Shown piece by piece: positions 1 through 6,859 of a stretch of 26,677 nucleotides of DNA (within the stretch, counting starts at the first letter, position 1; every line of letters begins with the position of its first letter). The position numbers and the translations under genes were made by a program. The notes beneath the pieces are model-generated. The model was given only the letters and a program-made list of their open reading frames with translations, had not been told where the DNA came from and searched no databases. The stretch is from JALYQB01 sp035640155 (GTDB lineage: Bacteria > Actinomycetota > Actinomycetes > Mycobacteriales > Pseudonocardiaceae): contig DASQWR010000145.1 in the NCBI GenBank assembly GCA_035640155.1, positions 1 to 26,677 on the forward strand, read 5' to 3'.

Positions 1-581
1 GACCAGCCGCGGGTGGACATCGCGAGCAGCCCGCTCGCCGACGCGGTGGAGCGGTCGGTGACCAGCCGGCCGACGAACGCCGCGAGCACCGCGTCCTTCG
101 CCGCGCACCAGCACGCCACCCCGGCGTGGCGCTCCGGCTCCTCCTCGGCGAGCCAGCGCAGCGTCACCAACGGCGACATCGGGTGCACCGGGGTGCCCGT
201 CTCGCGGTGCAGCGCATCCCCCGCCGGTTCGGCGCGCAGCCGCTGCGCCGCCCCCGCCGCCCGGGTGTCGGCCCAGCTGTAGACCGGGGTGACGGGCTCG
301 CCGGCCCGGTCCAGCCCCAGCAGGCTGTGCAGCGCGCCGGTGAACGCCAACCCGGCCACGTGCCGCCCTGCGGCGACGGAGTTTTCTGCGCATCGGGTCA
401 CCGCGTCCAGCGCGGCCTCGCGCAGCACGACCGGGTCCTGCACGGCCTCGCCGGGCTCGGTGGTGCGGGTCGGGTAGCCCCGCTCGACGCTCCCGACGAC
501 CGCGCCCGACGCCTCGACGGCCACCACCTTGGTCGCGGTGGTACCCACGTCCACCCCGATAACGACCGCGGGTGCGTTCAT
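1..581 (-). CDS. FGGY-family carbohydrate kinase, gluconokinase-like (C-terminus cut by window edge)
   Basis: Reading down from an ATG at 581 gives 193 residues of an FGGY sugar kinase N-terminal domain with no stop before base 1. The start VIGVDVGTTATK is the ATP-phosphate-binding strand-turn of the actin-like fold. FTGALHSLLGLD and YSWADTRA follow, the second being the usual substrate-side region. HPMSPLVTLRWL near residue 135 resembles gluconokinases more than glycerol kinases. The predicted reaction is ATP-dependent phosphorylation of gluconate or a related sugar in the cytoplasm. The gene lies 11 bases downstream of the Uma2-type gene on the same strand, so cotranscription is likely. No good Shine-Dalgarno is visible. 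The kinase family is clear; the substrate is inferred from one motif, and xylulokinase is the main alternative. Confidence 0.85.
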   Translation of the reverse strand, partial: MNAPAVVIGVDVGTTATKVVAVEASGAVVGSVERGYPTRTTEPGEAVQDPVVLREAALDAVTRCAENSVAAGRHVAGLAFTGALHSLLGLDRAGEPVTPVYSWADTRAAGAAQRLRAEPAGDALHRETGTPVHPMSPLVTLRWLAEEEPERHAGVACWCAAKDAVLAAFVGRLVTDRSTASASGLLAMSTRGW

Positions 582-592
582 CGGACGGTCGG

Positions 593-1165
593 TCAGTTGC
601 CCAGGATCTCGCCGATGGTGAGCTCGAGGTCCGGGACCATGCGGGGCTTCAACGTCTCCCCGGAACGGACGGTGCACACCTCGCGATACGCTCCGTGGAC
701 CGGGTCAGTGTGCACGTGCACGACATCCGCGGCGAGGTCGACGATCCAGACCTCGCCGATGCCCTGCCGGGCGTAGATCGGGAGCTTGACCGCGCGGTCC
801 GTGCGCAGCGACGAGTCCGCCACCTCGATCACCAGCAGCACGTCCTCGGCGGTGGGATGCGCGCTCTGATAGAAGTCGCGGCGGAAACGCGCCACGACGA
901 GATCAGGCTGCGGCTCCGAGCGAGGCAGCAGCCGCAGCGGGTTCTGGACGATGACGGTCGCGCGGTCGTCCAGGCTCCGAAAGAGGCAGGCGGCAATCCG
1001 GTTGACGACACCGGCGTGCTTCGGCCCGATCGGTGACATGGTGACGATCTCCCCGTCGAGCAGCTCCACCCGGTCGGCGGGGTCGAAGATCCCGACCTCG
1101 CCCATGCGCTCGTACTCCTCGACGGTGAAGCGCCTCCGGAGCTCGACCATGGGATCCGCGGCCAT
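593..1165 (-). CDS. Uma2 family putative endonuclease (DUF820, PD-(D/E)XK fold)
   Basis: A 190-residue protein starting MAADPMVELRRRF. FTVEEYERM near the N-terminus and VELLDGEIV are the opening motifs of the Uma2/DUF820 family. EPQPDLVVAR carries the catalytic-type Asp. VLLVIEVADSS followed by DRAVKLPIYARQG supplies the E-x-V and Lys of the PD-(D/E)XK core, and EVWIVDL closes the fold. The length is typical. The family is restriction-endonuclease-like and common in actinobacteria and cyanobacteria, but its biological role is not settled. ATG 1165 is chosen because a -10-like TATCCT lies six bases upstream, as in other genes here; the longer frame to 1360 overlaps the Rieske gene. The sugar kinase gene follows directly downstream. 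Confidence 0.85.
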   Translation of the reverse strand: MAADPMVELRRRFTVEEYERMGEVGIFDPADRVELLDGEIVTMSPIGPKHAGVVNRIAACLFRSLDDRATVIVQNPLRLLPRSEPQPDLVVARFRRDFYQSAHPTAEDVLLVIEVADSSLRTDRAVKLPIYARQGIGEVWIVDLAADVVHVHTDPVHGAYREVCTVRSGETLKPRMVPDLELTIGEILGN

Positions 1166-1171
1166 GAGGCG

Positions 1172-1177
1172 AGGATA
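1172..1177 (-). promoter_or_regulatory. -10-like hexamer for the Uma2-type gene
   Basis: On the minus strand TATCCT is followed by six bases and then the ATG at 1165. This matches the TANNNT-N6/7-start arrangement of leaderless actinobacterial transcripts seen repeatedly in this window. No -35 element was identified. Confidence 0.4.
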
Positions 1178-1200
1178 GTCACTCCGGCCGGCCGCAGCCT

Positions 1201-2082
1201 TCAGGCTACCGGGTCGCCCGGCACCGTCTGCACCTTGACGTGCAGGTGCCCGCCCACGACCTTGGCGTCGAAGCCGGGTTGCGGCACGGTCGCCGGACCG
1301 TGCACCACGGTGCCGTCGGCGACCCGGAAGACGCTGCCGTGCCACGGGCACTGGATGCACAGAGGGCCATCGCCGTCCAGTAGCACGCCGTCGTGCAGCG
1401 GGGCACCGGCGTGCGTGCAGGTGTCGGCCAGGACATCGACCGACTCGCCGGTGCGCAGGACGACGACCGGGACGTCACCGACCATCCGCTTGGTGAGCGT
1501 CCTCGGCGGGACGTCCTCGATCGGGCCGAGGTCGGTCCAGTCCGACGGCGCGACGTGGGGAACCCAGTGCGCATGGTTGGCGCCCATGGCCTGGTGGAAG
1601 CTCATGTGCCCGCCCAGAGTTGCCCCGGCGGCGAGCAGGCTCATCGAGGCGAACCCGGTGGCCACCCCCGCGCGGCGACGGCCGCCCAGCCGCAGCCACA
1701 GTGAGAGCGCATAGCCGCCGAGACCGACGATGTTCGCCACGGCGTGCACGATGCCGACCCGCTGCTGCTCCACGTGCCCGTCGACCCAGTCGGCCCATCC
1801 CGCCGCGGCGGCGGGCAGGCTTGAGGCGATGCCGACGCCGACCAGCGAGTCAGCCGCCCGTTCCTGCCCGGGCAGCAGGTCGAGCACGCCGGCAGACAAG
1901 AAGGAACCCACCGGGAGCTGGACGAGCACCGGGTGCAGGGGGTGCCCGAGCCACACGCCGTGCAGGACGTCGCGGAGCCGCTGGGGCCGCAGCAGCTTCC
2001 GGACGACCGAGCTCACGGGCGTGGTCACCCGGTCCAGTGCCTGGGCACGGCCGATACGGTCGATGTCGTCGAAGGGCCTCAT
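1201..2082 (-). CDS. DUF2231 membrane domain fused to a Rieske [2Fe-2S] domain
   Basis: A 293-residue protein. The N-terminal two thirds contain hydrophobic segments with GHPLHPVLVQLPVG (about residues 46-59), the signature of the DUF2231 membrane domain. The C-terminal third is a Rieske ferredoxin with cluster ligands C222 and H224 (CTHAG) and C245 and H248 (CPWHG). The likely role is electron transfer at the membrane; no partner oxygenase is nearby. ATG 2082 is used because the frame further upstream runs into the hemerythrin gene through a frameshift. The gene lies 43 bases downstream of the hemerythrin remnant, and all three genes of this minus-strand group probably share the promoter at 2917-2942. 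DUF2231-Rieske fusions are known; the exact function is not. Confidence 0.85.
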   Translation of the reverse strand: MRPFDDIDRIGRAQALDRVTTPVSSVVRKLLRPQRLRDVLHGVWLGHPLHPVLVQLPVGSFLSAGVLDLLPGQERAADSLVGVGIASSLPAAAAGWADWVDGHVEQQRVGIVHAVANIVGLGGYALSLWLRLGGRRRAGVATGFASMSLLAAGATLGGHMSFHQAMGANHAHWVPHVAPSDWTDLGPIEDVPPRTLTKRMVGDVPVVVLRTGESVDVLADTCTHAGAPLHDGVLLDGDGPLCIQCPWHGSVFRVADGTVVHGPATVPQPGFDAKVVGGHLHVKVQTVPGDPVA

Positions 2083-2125
2083 GGTAGGAGGGGTGACCCC
2101 CCGGGCAGGGCGCAAACCTGCATCG

Positions 2126-2621
2126 TCACCGGTTGTCGCGGACGAAGCGGTCCGGGTCCTTGTCCTCCCCGCTGAGGCCCTGCAGCGCGGCGTGGTCCGC
2201 CTTGAACCGCTCGAACTTCGCACCGATCTCGTCGCGCAGCTCGACTGAGGCGTTGCGGCGGAAGTCGGCAGGTCGTCGTGCTCCTCCTCGGACATGTGCT
2301 CGTCGTTGGCCTCGCGGGCCTGCTCGACGCCCTGCCACCAGTCGTCGCTGCCCACCTCGACGTCCGCGGCCTTCCGGATGGCCGCCCGGATGTCGTCGTG
2401 GTCGCTGATCGCGTCCTTCGTCTCGTCCTCGCTGCCCTCCCCGTGCTGCAGCAGCGCCGGATAGAAGTGCTCCTCCTCGGCGGACGCGTGCACCTCCAGC
2501 AGCCGGGCGAGCGCCTCCCACACCGAGCCGGCGCGGGTGGGCTCGTAGCGCAGGTCGTCGAGCTCCGCGAACCGCCTGCGGAAGGTGTCGTGGTCGTCGA
2601 GGATCCCACGAGGGGTGGACG
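2126..2621 (-). pseudogene. Hemerythrin (HHE) domain protein, broken by two frame changes
   Basis: The hemerythrin protein is spread over different frames. From about 2606 to 2266 one frame gives ILDDHDTFRRRFAELDDL, then HASAEEEHFYPAL, then SDHDDIRAAI, with the HxxxE and H/D iron-ligand patterns of hemerythrins. At about 2265 the frame must change to continue as DFRRNASVELRDEIG and end VRDNR at the stop at 2126. One missing G after CTGCC (minus strand) would repair this. At the front, the GTG at 2609 is out of frame with ILDDHD, and the first in-frame GTG (2523) lies inside the domain. So there are two probable one-base errors, either real mutations or sequencing indels. If intact, it would be a di-iron oxygen or stress-sensing protein of about 165 residues. 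Confidence 0.7.
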
Positions 2622-2855
2622 CTAGCCGGCGTCGAGGCCGCGCCCACCTCCGGTGAGCTTGGCCAGCAGCTCGTGGCAGCGTTGGGCCCTCCAGGCGTCC
2701 TGCTGGGCGACCTCCTCGAAGAACTGCCGGACATCGTCGTGCTCCTCGGCGTCCTCGCTGTACTTGTCGTTGTTCTGGGCGCCCTGCAGCGCGTGGTACT
2801 GGACGCTGACCAGGTCGTAGACGATGTCGTCGGCGGGTGTGTGCGTGGTGGCCAT
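2622..2855 (-). CDS. Small acidic helical protein, possibly ferritin-like, first gene of the hemerythrin cluster
   Basis: A 77-residue protein, MATTHTPADD..., largely predicted helical and rich in acidic residues and His (DLVSVQYHALQGAQ, EEHDDVRQFFEEV, RAQRCHELLAKL). Spaced Glu/His residues recall small ferritin-like or bacterioferritin-type helices, but no definite family was recognised. ATG 2855 is chosen because AAGGGAAG lies six bases upstream; the frame stays open to 2927 without a better start. The gene is first in a minus-strand group with the hemerythrin remnant (starting within about 15 bases of its stop) and the DUF2231-Rieske gene, behind a SigB/SigF-like promoter. A role in oxidative or general stress is inferred from these neighbours only. 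Confidence 0.65.
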   Translation of the reverse strand: MATTHTPADDIVYDLVSVQYHALQGAQNNDKYSEDAEEHDDVRQFFEEVAQQDAWRAQRCHELLAKLTGGGRGLDAG

Positions 2856-2916
2856 CTGTTGCTTCCCTTCGTCTGATGGTCCGGTCATCTCTGGGGTGAC
2901 GGTGGTGCCTTCAGGG

Positions 2917-2942
2917 CTACCCGGCATCGGATCGGGTTACAC
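2917..2942 (-). promoter_or_regulatory. SigB/SigF-type stress promoter candidate
   Basis: On the minus strand GTGTAA (2942-2937) and GGGTAG (2922-2917) are separated by exactly 14 bases. This fits the GTTT-N14..16-GGGTA pattern of actinobacterial SigB and mycobacterial SigF promoters. It sits 61 bases upstream of the first gene of the hemerythrin cluster, a class of gene often in the SigB/SigF regulon. Confidence 0.5.
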
Positions 2943-2990
2943 GAGCTGATGCTCGAGCGGACACTTCGCGGGAGGCCGAGCGACGCGCGG

Positions 2991-2996
2991 GATACT
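2991..2996 (+). promoter_or_regulatory. -10-like hexamer for dusB
   Basis: GATACT ends seven bases before the GTG at 3004, consistent with a leaderless dusB transcript. It is divergent from, and close to, the stress promoter at 2917-2942. Confidence 0.4.
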
Positions 2997-3003
2997 GGGC
3001 GAC

Positions 3004-4161
3004 GTGGACACCGCGAGCCCGGTGCTGCGGATCGGCCCGTACGAGGTCGACCCGCCGGTGGTGCTCGCCCCGATGGCCGGTATCACCAACGTCGCGTTCC
3101 GGCGGCTGTGCCGCCAGTTCACCAGCCGGCAGCAGTTCAGCAGCGGGCAGCACGCAGCGGCGCTGTTCGTCTGCGAGATGATCACCTCCCGGGCACTGGT
3201 GGAGCGGCATCCGACGACGCTGCACATGGTCACCTTCGTCGGCGAGCACCCGCGGTCCCTGCAGCTCTACGGGGTGGATCCGGCCACCGTGCGCCAGGCC
3301 GTCGAGATGATCCGCGACGAGGACCTCGCCGACCACGTCGACCTCAACTTCGGCTGCCCGGTCCCGAAGGTGACCCGCCACGGCGGGGGCGCCGCGCTGC
3401 CCTACAAGCGGGCCCTGTTCGGCGAGATCGTCACCGCCGCGGTGCACGCCGCCGGTCCGATCCCGGTCACCGTCAAGTTCCGGATCGGCATCGACGACGA
3501 GCATCCCACCTTCCTCGACGCCGGCCGGATCGCCGAGGACGCCGGCGCCGCAGCCGTCGCGCTGCACGGCCGGACGGCGGCGCAGCGCTACTCGGGCCGC
3601 GCCGACTGGGACGCGATCGGCGCGCTCAAGCAGGCCGTCACCTCCGTCCCGGTACTGGGCAACGGGGACATCTTCGCCGCGGTGGACGCGTTGCGGATGG
3701 TCGAGCACACCGGCTGCGACGGGGTGGTGGTCGGCCGCGGGTGCCTGGGCCGCCCGTGGCTCTTCGGCGAGCTCCAGGCCGCGTTCCAGGGACGATCGCC
3801 GGAGCCGCCACCCGATCTCGGCCAGGTCGCAGGCACGCTGCGCCGGCACGCGGAGCTGCTCACCGACCACCTCGGCGTCGTCAAGGGCCTGCGCGACCTG
3901 CGCAAGCACGTCGCGTGGTACCTGCGCGGCTTCCCGGTGGGCGGCGACGTGCGGCGCGGGCTCGCCCTGGTGTCGAGCTTCACCGAGCTCGACGACCTGC
4001 TCGCCGCCCTCGATCCGCACGCACCGCACCCCCCCGACGCCGACGGTCCCCGCGGTCGGCAGGGCTCACCGGGCACGGTGGCGCTGCCGCAGGGGTGGCT
4101 CGACGACCCGATGGACACCCTCGTTCCCGCTGGCGCGGAGCTGGCCTCCTCCGGAGGTTGA
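3004..4161 (+). CDS. dusB: tRNA-dihydrouridine synthase (DusB-like)
   Basis: A 385-residue FMN-dependent TIM-barrel enzyme that reduces uridines in the tRNA D-loop. Family features appear in order: VLAPMAGITNVAFR near residue 20 (FMN-binding start), CEMITSRAL, QLYGVDPATV, VDLNFGCPVPKVTRHGGG with the catalytic Cys at residue 118, VTVKFRIGIDD, ALHGRTAAQRYSG, VLGNGDIF and GVVVGRGCLGRPW near the second phosphate-binding loop. The C-terminal helical tRNA-binding region contains LRDLRKHVAWYLRGF, the usual Dus C-terminal motif. GTG 3004 follows a -10-like GATACT by seven bases, so a leaderless message is likely. The M. tuberculosis homologue is in the corresponding position near phoY2. The family is certain; substrate uridine positions cannot be assigned from sequence. 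Confidence 0.95.
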   Translation: MDTASPVLRIGPYEVDPPVVLAPMAGITNVAFRRLCRQFTSRQQFSSGQHAAALFVCEMITSRALVERHPTTLHMVTFVGEHPRSLQLYGVDPATVRQAVEMIRDEDLADHVDLNFGCPVPKVTRHGGGAALPYKRALFGEIVTAAVHAAGPIPVTVKFRIGIDDEHPTFLDAGRIAEDAGAAAVALHGRTAAQRYSGRADWDAIGALKQAVTSVPVLGNGDIFAAVDALRMVEHTGCDGVVVGRGCLGRPWLFGELQAAFQGRSPEPPPDLGQVAGTLRRHAELLTDHLGVVKGLRDLRKHVAWYLRGFPVGGDVRRGLALVSSFTELDDLLAALDPHAPHPPDADGPRGRQGSPGTVALPQGWLDDPMDTLVPAGAELASSGG

Positions 4162-4266
4162 CGGCTCATCCGCTAGGGCGAAATCTGGGTTCGGTCCTGC
4201 GGACAGGCTCAAGGACAGCGCTCGATGCGACGACACCACGGGGAAGCAGGCGAGGAGGTGAGTGCC

Positions 4267-5139
4267 GTGGCCGTCGCGCGACCCAGGATCGTCACCGAGG
4301 CCCAATCGTACCCACCGACCCGGCACGACGTCGCAGGGAGCCCCGCGGTCCCAGCCCCAACTCCCCCGCCCGCCGACGAGCAGGACCGGCCGCGCCAGGC
4401 AGAGCTTCACGAGTCGATCGCCACGCTGCTCGCGTCGCGCGGCCAGTGGCGGCAGGCCTACCAGCACCTGCGCTTGGCGTTGGACCTGCGCGCCGAGGAG
4501 TGCGAACCCATCCGGGCCCCCGAGCAGCTGCGCCACGAGGTCGACCAGCTCCGCCGCGAGCACGCCGAGGCCCGCGAGCAGAGCCTGCGCGACAGCCTCA
4601 CCGCCAGCTACAACCGCCGCTATCTCGACCAGCGGCTCGGCGATCTCACCGGGGACTCGGGGGGGCTGGCGCTCGCGCTGGTCGACCTCGACCGGTTCAA
4701 ACACGTCAACGATACCCACGGCCACCTGCTCGGGGACCGGGTCCTGCAGCGGGTGGTGGACGTGCTCTGCGACGGGCTGCCCGCCGGCGCGTTCTGCGTC
4801 CGCTACGGCGGCGAGGAGTTCGTGCTCGTGCTGCCCGACGTCCAGCCTGCAGTCGCAGTCGCGATCTGCGAGGCGGCCCGCGCCCGGGTCGAGCAGCACC
4901 CGTGGGACGCGCTCGTCCCCGGCCTGCGGGTGACAGTGAGCATCGGGGTGACCCAGCAGGTCCGCAGCCCGGCAGGCGACCGCGGCGCAGAGACCGCGGC
5001 GGCGCACCCGGTCCACGTGCTGCTGAACCGGGCTGACGAGCTGCTCTACGCGGCCAAGCAGTCCGGCCGCAATGCGGTCGCCTACCGCAGCGCCGGGGCC
5101 CTCGCGCTGGCCGGCGCCGCCGGTCAGCGGCGCTTCTGA
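4267..5139 (+). CDS. GGDEF-domain diguanylate cyclase with TPR-like N-terminus
   Basis: A soluble protein of about 290 residues predicted to make c-di-GMP from two GTP. The N-terminal part is Pro-rich and disordered, followed by a helical repeat-like stretch (SRGQWRQAYQHLRLALDL) and a charged linker helix (LRHEVDQLRREHAEARE). The GGDEF domain begins at about SLRDSLTASYNRRYLD, has ALVDLDRFKHVNDTHGH for Mg/GTP binding, and GGEEF at residues 181-185, so the active site looks intact. The RxxD inhibitory I-site expected just before GGEEF is absent (PAGAFCVRY instead), so product inhibition through this site is unlikely. No transmembrane segment is seen. GTG 4267 is chosen because GAGGAGG (4252-4258) lies eight bases upstream; ATG 4225 and GTG 4258 are in-frame alternatives. 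Confidence 0.88.
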   Translation: MAVARPRIVTEAQSYPPTRHDVAGSPAVPAPTPPPADEQDRPRQAELHESIATLLASRGQWRQAYQHLRLALDLRAEECEPIRAPEQLRHEVDQLRREHAEAREQSLRDSLTASYNRRYLDQRLGDLTGDSGGLALALVDLDRFKHVNDTHGHLLGDRVLQRVVDVLCDGLPAGAFCVRYGGEEFVLVLPDVQPAVAVAICEAARARVEQHPWDALVPGLRVTVSIGVTQQVRSPAGDRGAETAAAHPVHVLLNRADELLYAAKQSGRNAVAYRSAGALALAGAAGQRRF

Positions 5140-5162
5140 GCTGAGCGCGCGCCGGATACGAC

Positions 5163-5184
5163 GTTCACCCGCCGTTCATCCGGT
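5163..5184 (+). promoter_or_regulatory. PHO box (PhoP direct repeats) upstream of phoU
   Basis: Two adjacent 11-base units, GTTCACCCGCC and GTTCATCCGGT, match the actinobacterial PhoP direct-repeat unit with its GTTCA(C/T)C core. The box ends 27 bases before a -10-like TACCCT, the same spacing as at pstS. Confidence 0.8.
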
Positions 5185-5211
5185 ATGCGCGGCACCGCGA
5201 GGGTGCTGGCG

Positions 5212-5217
5212 TACCCT
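5212..5217 (+). promoter_or_regulatory. -10-like hexamer for phoU
   Basis: TACCCT lies 27 bases after the PHO box and six bases before the phoU ATG at 5224, suggesting a PhoP-activated, leaderless phoU transcript. Confidence 0.5.
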
Positions 5218-5223
5218 CCACTC

Positions 5224-5880
5224 ATGCGGGAGTCCTTCCAGGCAGAGCTCGACCGGCTCGCTGACGACCTGGCCCGGATGGCGCGTCTCGCCGCGCGGAT
5301 GATGACCAACGCCTCCGACGCCTTGCACAAGGCCGATCTCGCGCTGGCCGAGCTGGTGATCTCCGCTGACGACGAGATGAACGTGCTGCACGACGACGTG
5401 GAGCTGCGCTGCGTCAACCTGCTCGCGCTGCAGGCACCGGTGGCGGCGGACCTGCGGATGGTGGTGTCTTCGATGCACGCGGTGGCCGACCTCGACCGGA
5501 TGGGCGATCTCGCCCAGCACATCGCCAAGATCACCCGCTTGAAGCACCCCACCGTCACCGTGCCGGGCGAGGTGCGTCCGGTGTTCGCCCGGATGGGTCT
5601 GCTCGCCACCGAACTCGCCGAGGCGGCCGCCGAGGCGATCGAGAAGCGCGACCCTCTTGGCGGCGAGCGGCTGGCCGCGGCCGACGACGAGGTCGACGCG
5701 TTGCGCCGTCAGCTCTTCCAGATCCTCTTCGACAGGACCTGGACGCACGGGGTGGAGCCGGCGGTCGACGCTGCGCTGATCGGCCGCTACTACGAGCGCT
5801 TCGCCGACCACGCCGTGGCCATCGCCCGCCAGGTGGGCTACCGGGTCACCGGGCAGCTCCCCGCAGGACACCACGCCTGA
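5224..5880 (+). CDS. phoU: Phosphate transport system regulator PhoU (PhoY2-like)
   Basis: A 218-residue all-helical protein made of two PhoU repeats. Each repeat has the metal-cluster motif: DLDRMGDLAQHIAK in the first half (about residue 90) and YYERFADHAVAIAR in the second (about residue 188). LRMVVSSMHAVADL is typical of the core. PhoU proteins bridge the Pst transporter and the PhoR sensor kinase, restraining phosphate uptake and signalling. It is transcribed towards pstB with only 39 bases between the two stop codons and so is not part of the pst transcript, as with mycobacterial phoY2. An upstream PHO box suggests induction by phosphate limitation through PhoP; phoR-phoP are not in the window. 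The ATG at 5224 fits the -10 spacing. Confidence 0.95.
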   Translation: MRESFQAELDRLADDLARMARLAARMMTNASDALHKADLALAELVISADDEMNVLHDDVELRCVNLLALQAPVAADLRMVVSSMHAVADLDRMGDLAQHIAKITRLKHPTVTVPGEVRPVFARMGLLATELAEAAAEAIEKRDPLGGERLAAADDEVDALRRQLFQILFDRTWTHGVEPAVDAALIGRYYERFADHAVAIARQVGYRVTGQLPAGHHA

Positions 5881-5919
5881 TCGTGCTGTCGGAGCTAGTC
5901 CTCGAACCCCGGTAGCGGC

Positions 5920-6831
5920 TCAGCCGAAGCGGCCGGAGATGTAGTCCTCGGTGCGCTTGTCCGCGGGGTTCGAGAAGATCTGCTCGGTCCGGTCGAACTC
6001 GATGAGGAGTCCGGTGCGGTTGCCGGTGGTCTCGTCGGCCTGGGCGGTGAAGAAGGCCGTGCGGTCCGAGACGCGCGCGGCCTGCTGCATGTTGTGCGTG
6101 ACGATGATGATCGTGAACTGCTCCAGCAGCTCCATCATCAGGTCCTCGATCCGGGCCGTTGCGATCGGGTCCAGCGCCGAGCACGGCTCGTCCATCAGGA
6201 TCACGTCCGGCCGGGTCGCTAGCGTCCGGGCGATGCACAGCCGCTGCTGCTGCCCACCGGACAGGCCGTAGGCGTTCTGCTTGAGCTTGTCCTTGACCTC
6301 GTCCCACAGTGCCGCCCCGCGCAGCGCCTCCTCGACGAGGTCGTCCATGCTCAGCGGCTTCATCCCGGTGACTCGCGGCCCGTACGCGACGTTGTCGTAG
6401 ATCGACTTCGGGAACGGGTTCGGCTTCTGGAACACCATCCCGATGCGGCGGCGCACCTCGATCGGGTCGACGCCGCGGGCGTAGATGTCCTGGTCGTGAT
6501 AGCGCACGACGCCCTCAACGCGCGCACCGGCGACCAGGTCGTTCATCCGGTTCAGGCAGCGGATCACCGTCGACTTGCCGCAGCCCGACGGCCCGATCAG
6601 AGCGGTGATCTCGTTCTTGCCGAAGGCGAGGTCGACACCCTTCACCGCGAGGAACTCCCCGTAATAGACGTGCAGGTCCTCGGCTGCCATCAGCGCCCGT
6701 GGTACGTCGGGAATCCGGCGCTTGGTGGCGGCCGGCTTCCCCTCGACCTGGAGGACAAGCTGCTCGGAGCCGGTGCGGGGGCCGTCCGACATGGTCCTCG
6801 TTCCGGTCGTGGTGACGTCGTTCGTGCTCAC
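5920..6831 (-). CDS. pstB: Phosphate ABC transporter ATP-binding protein PstB
   Basis: A 303-residue ABC ATPase that drives phosphate import at the inner face of the membrane. Walker A is GPSGCGKST, followed by the PstB hallmark IRCLNRMNDL, the Q-loop MVFQKPNPFP, the signature LSGGQQQR, Walker B VILMDEP and the H-loop IIVTHNMQQA. ATGRIEDYISGRF-like closing residues are present as EDYISGRFG. The typical PstB starts near the internal AAEDLHVYYGEF, so this copy carries about 45 extra N-terminal residues rich in Thr, Gly and basic residues. GTG 6831 has a weak GGAG about seven bases upstream; ATG 6792 or the ATG before AAEDL are possible shorter starts. It is the last gene of pstS-pstC-pstA-pstB, 28 bases after pstA. 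Confidence 0.95.
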   Translation of the reverse strand: MSTNDVTTTGTRTMSDGPRTGSEQLVLQVEGKPAATKRRIPDVPRALMAAEDLHVYYGEFLAVKGVDLAFGKNEITALIGPSGCGKSTVIRCLNRMNDLVAGARVEGVVRYHDQDIYARGVDPIEVRRRIGMVFQKPNPFPKSIYDNVAYGPRVTGMKPLSMDDLVEEALRGAALWDEVKDKLKQNAYGLSGGQQQRLCIARTLATRPDVILMDEPCSALDPIATARIEDLMMELLEQFTIIIVTHNMQQAARVSDRTAFFTAQADETTGNRTGLLIEFDRTEQIFSNPADKRTEDYISGRFG

Positions 6832-6859
6832 GAGAGTCTCCGTATCTGCCCCACGGCGG

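Noticed and set aside
1201..2523. A 440-residue hemerythrin-Rieske fusion protein
   Set aside because: The join is a shifted-frame stretch (Ser/Thr/Arg-rich) caused by the hemerythrin frame break; both domains make sense as separate genes.
2917..4029. A long minus-strand frame opposite dusB
   Set aside because: Low-complexity antisense shadow; dusB on the plus strand has its full set of catalytic motifs.
2949..5036. A 695-codon open frame on the plus strand spanning dusB and the GGDEF gene
   Set aside because: Arg/Pro/Ala-rich out-of-frame translation of two genes with clear motifs in other frames; a high-GC shadow.
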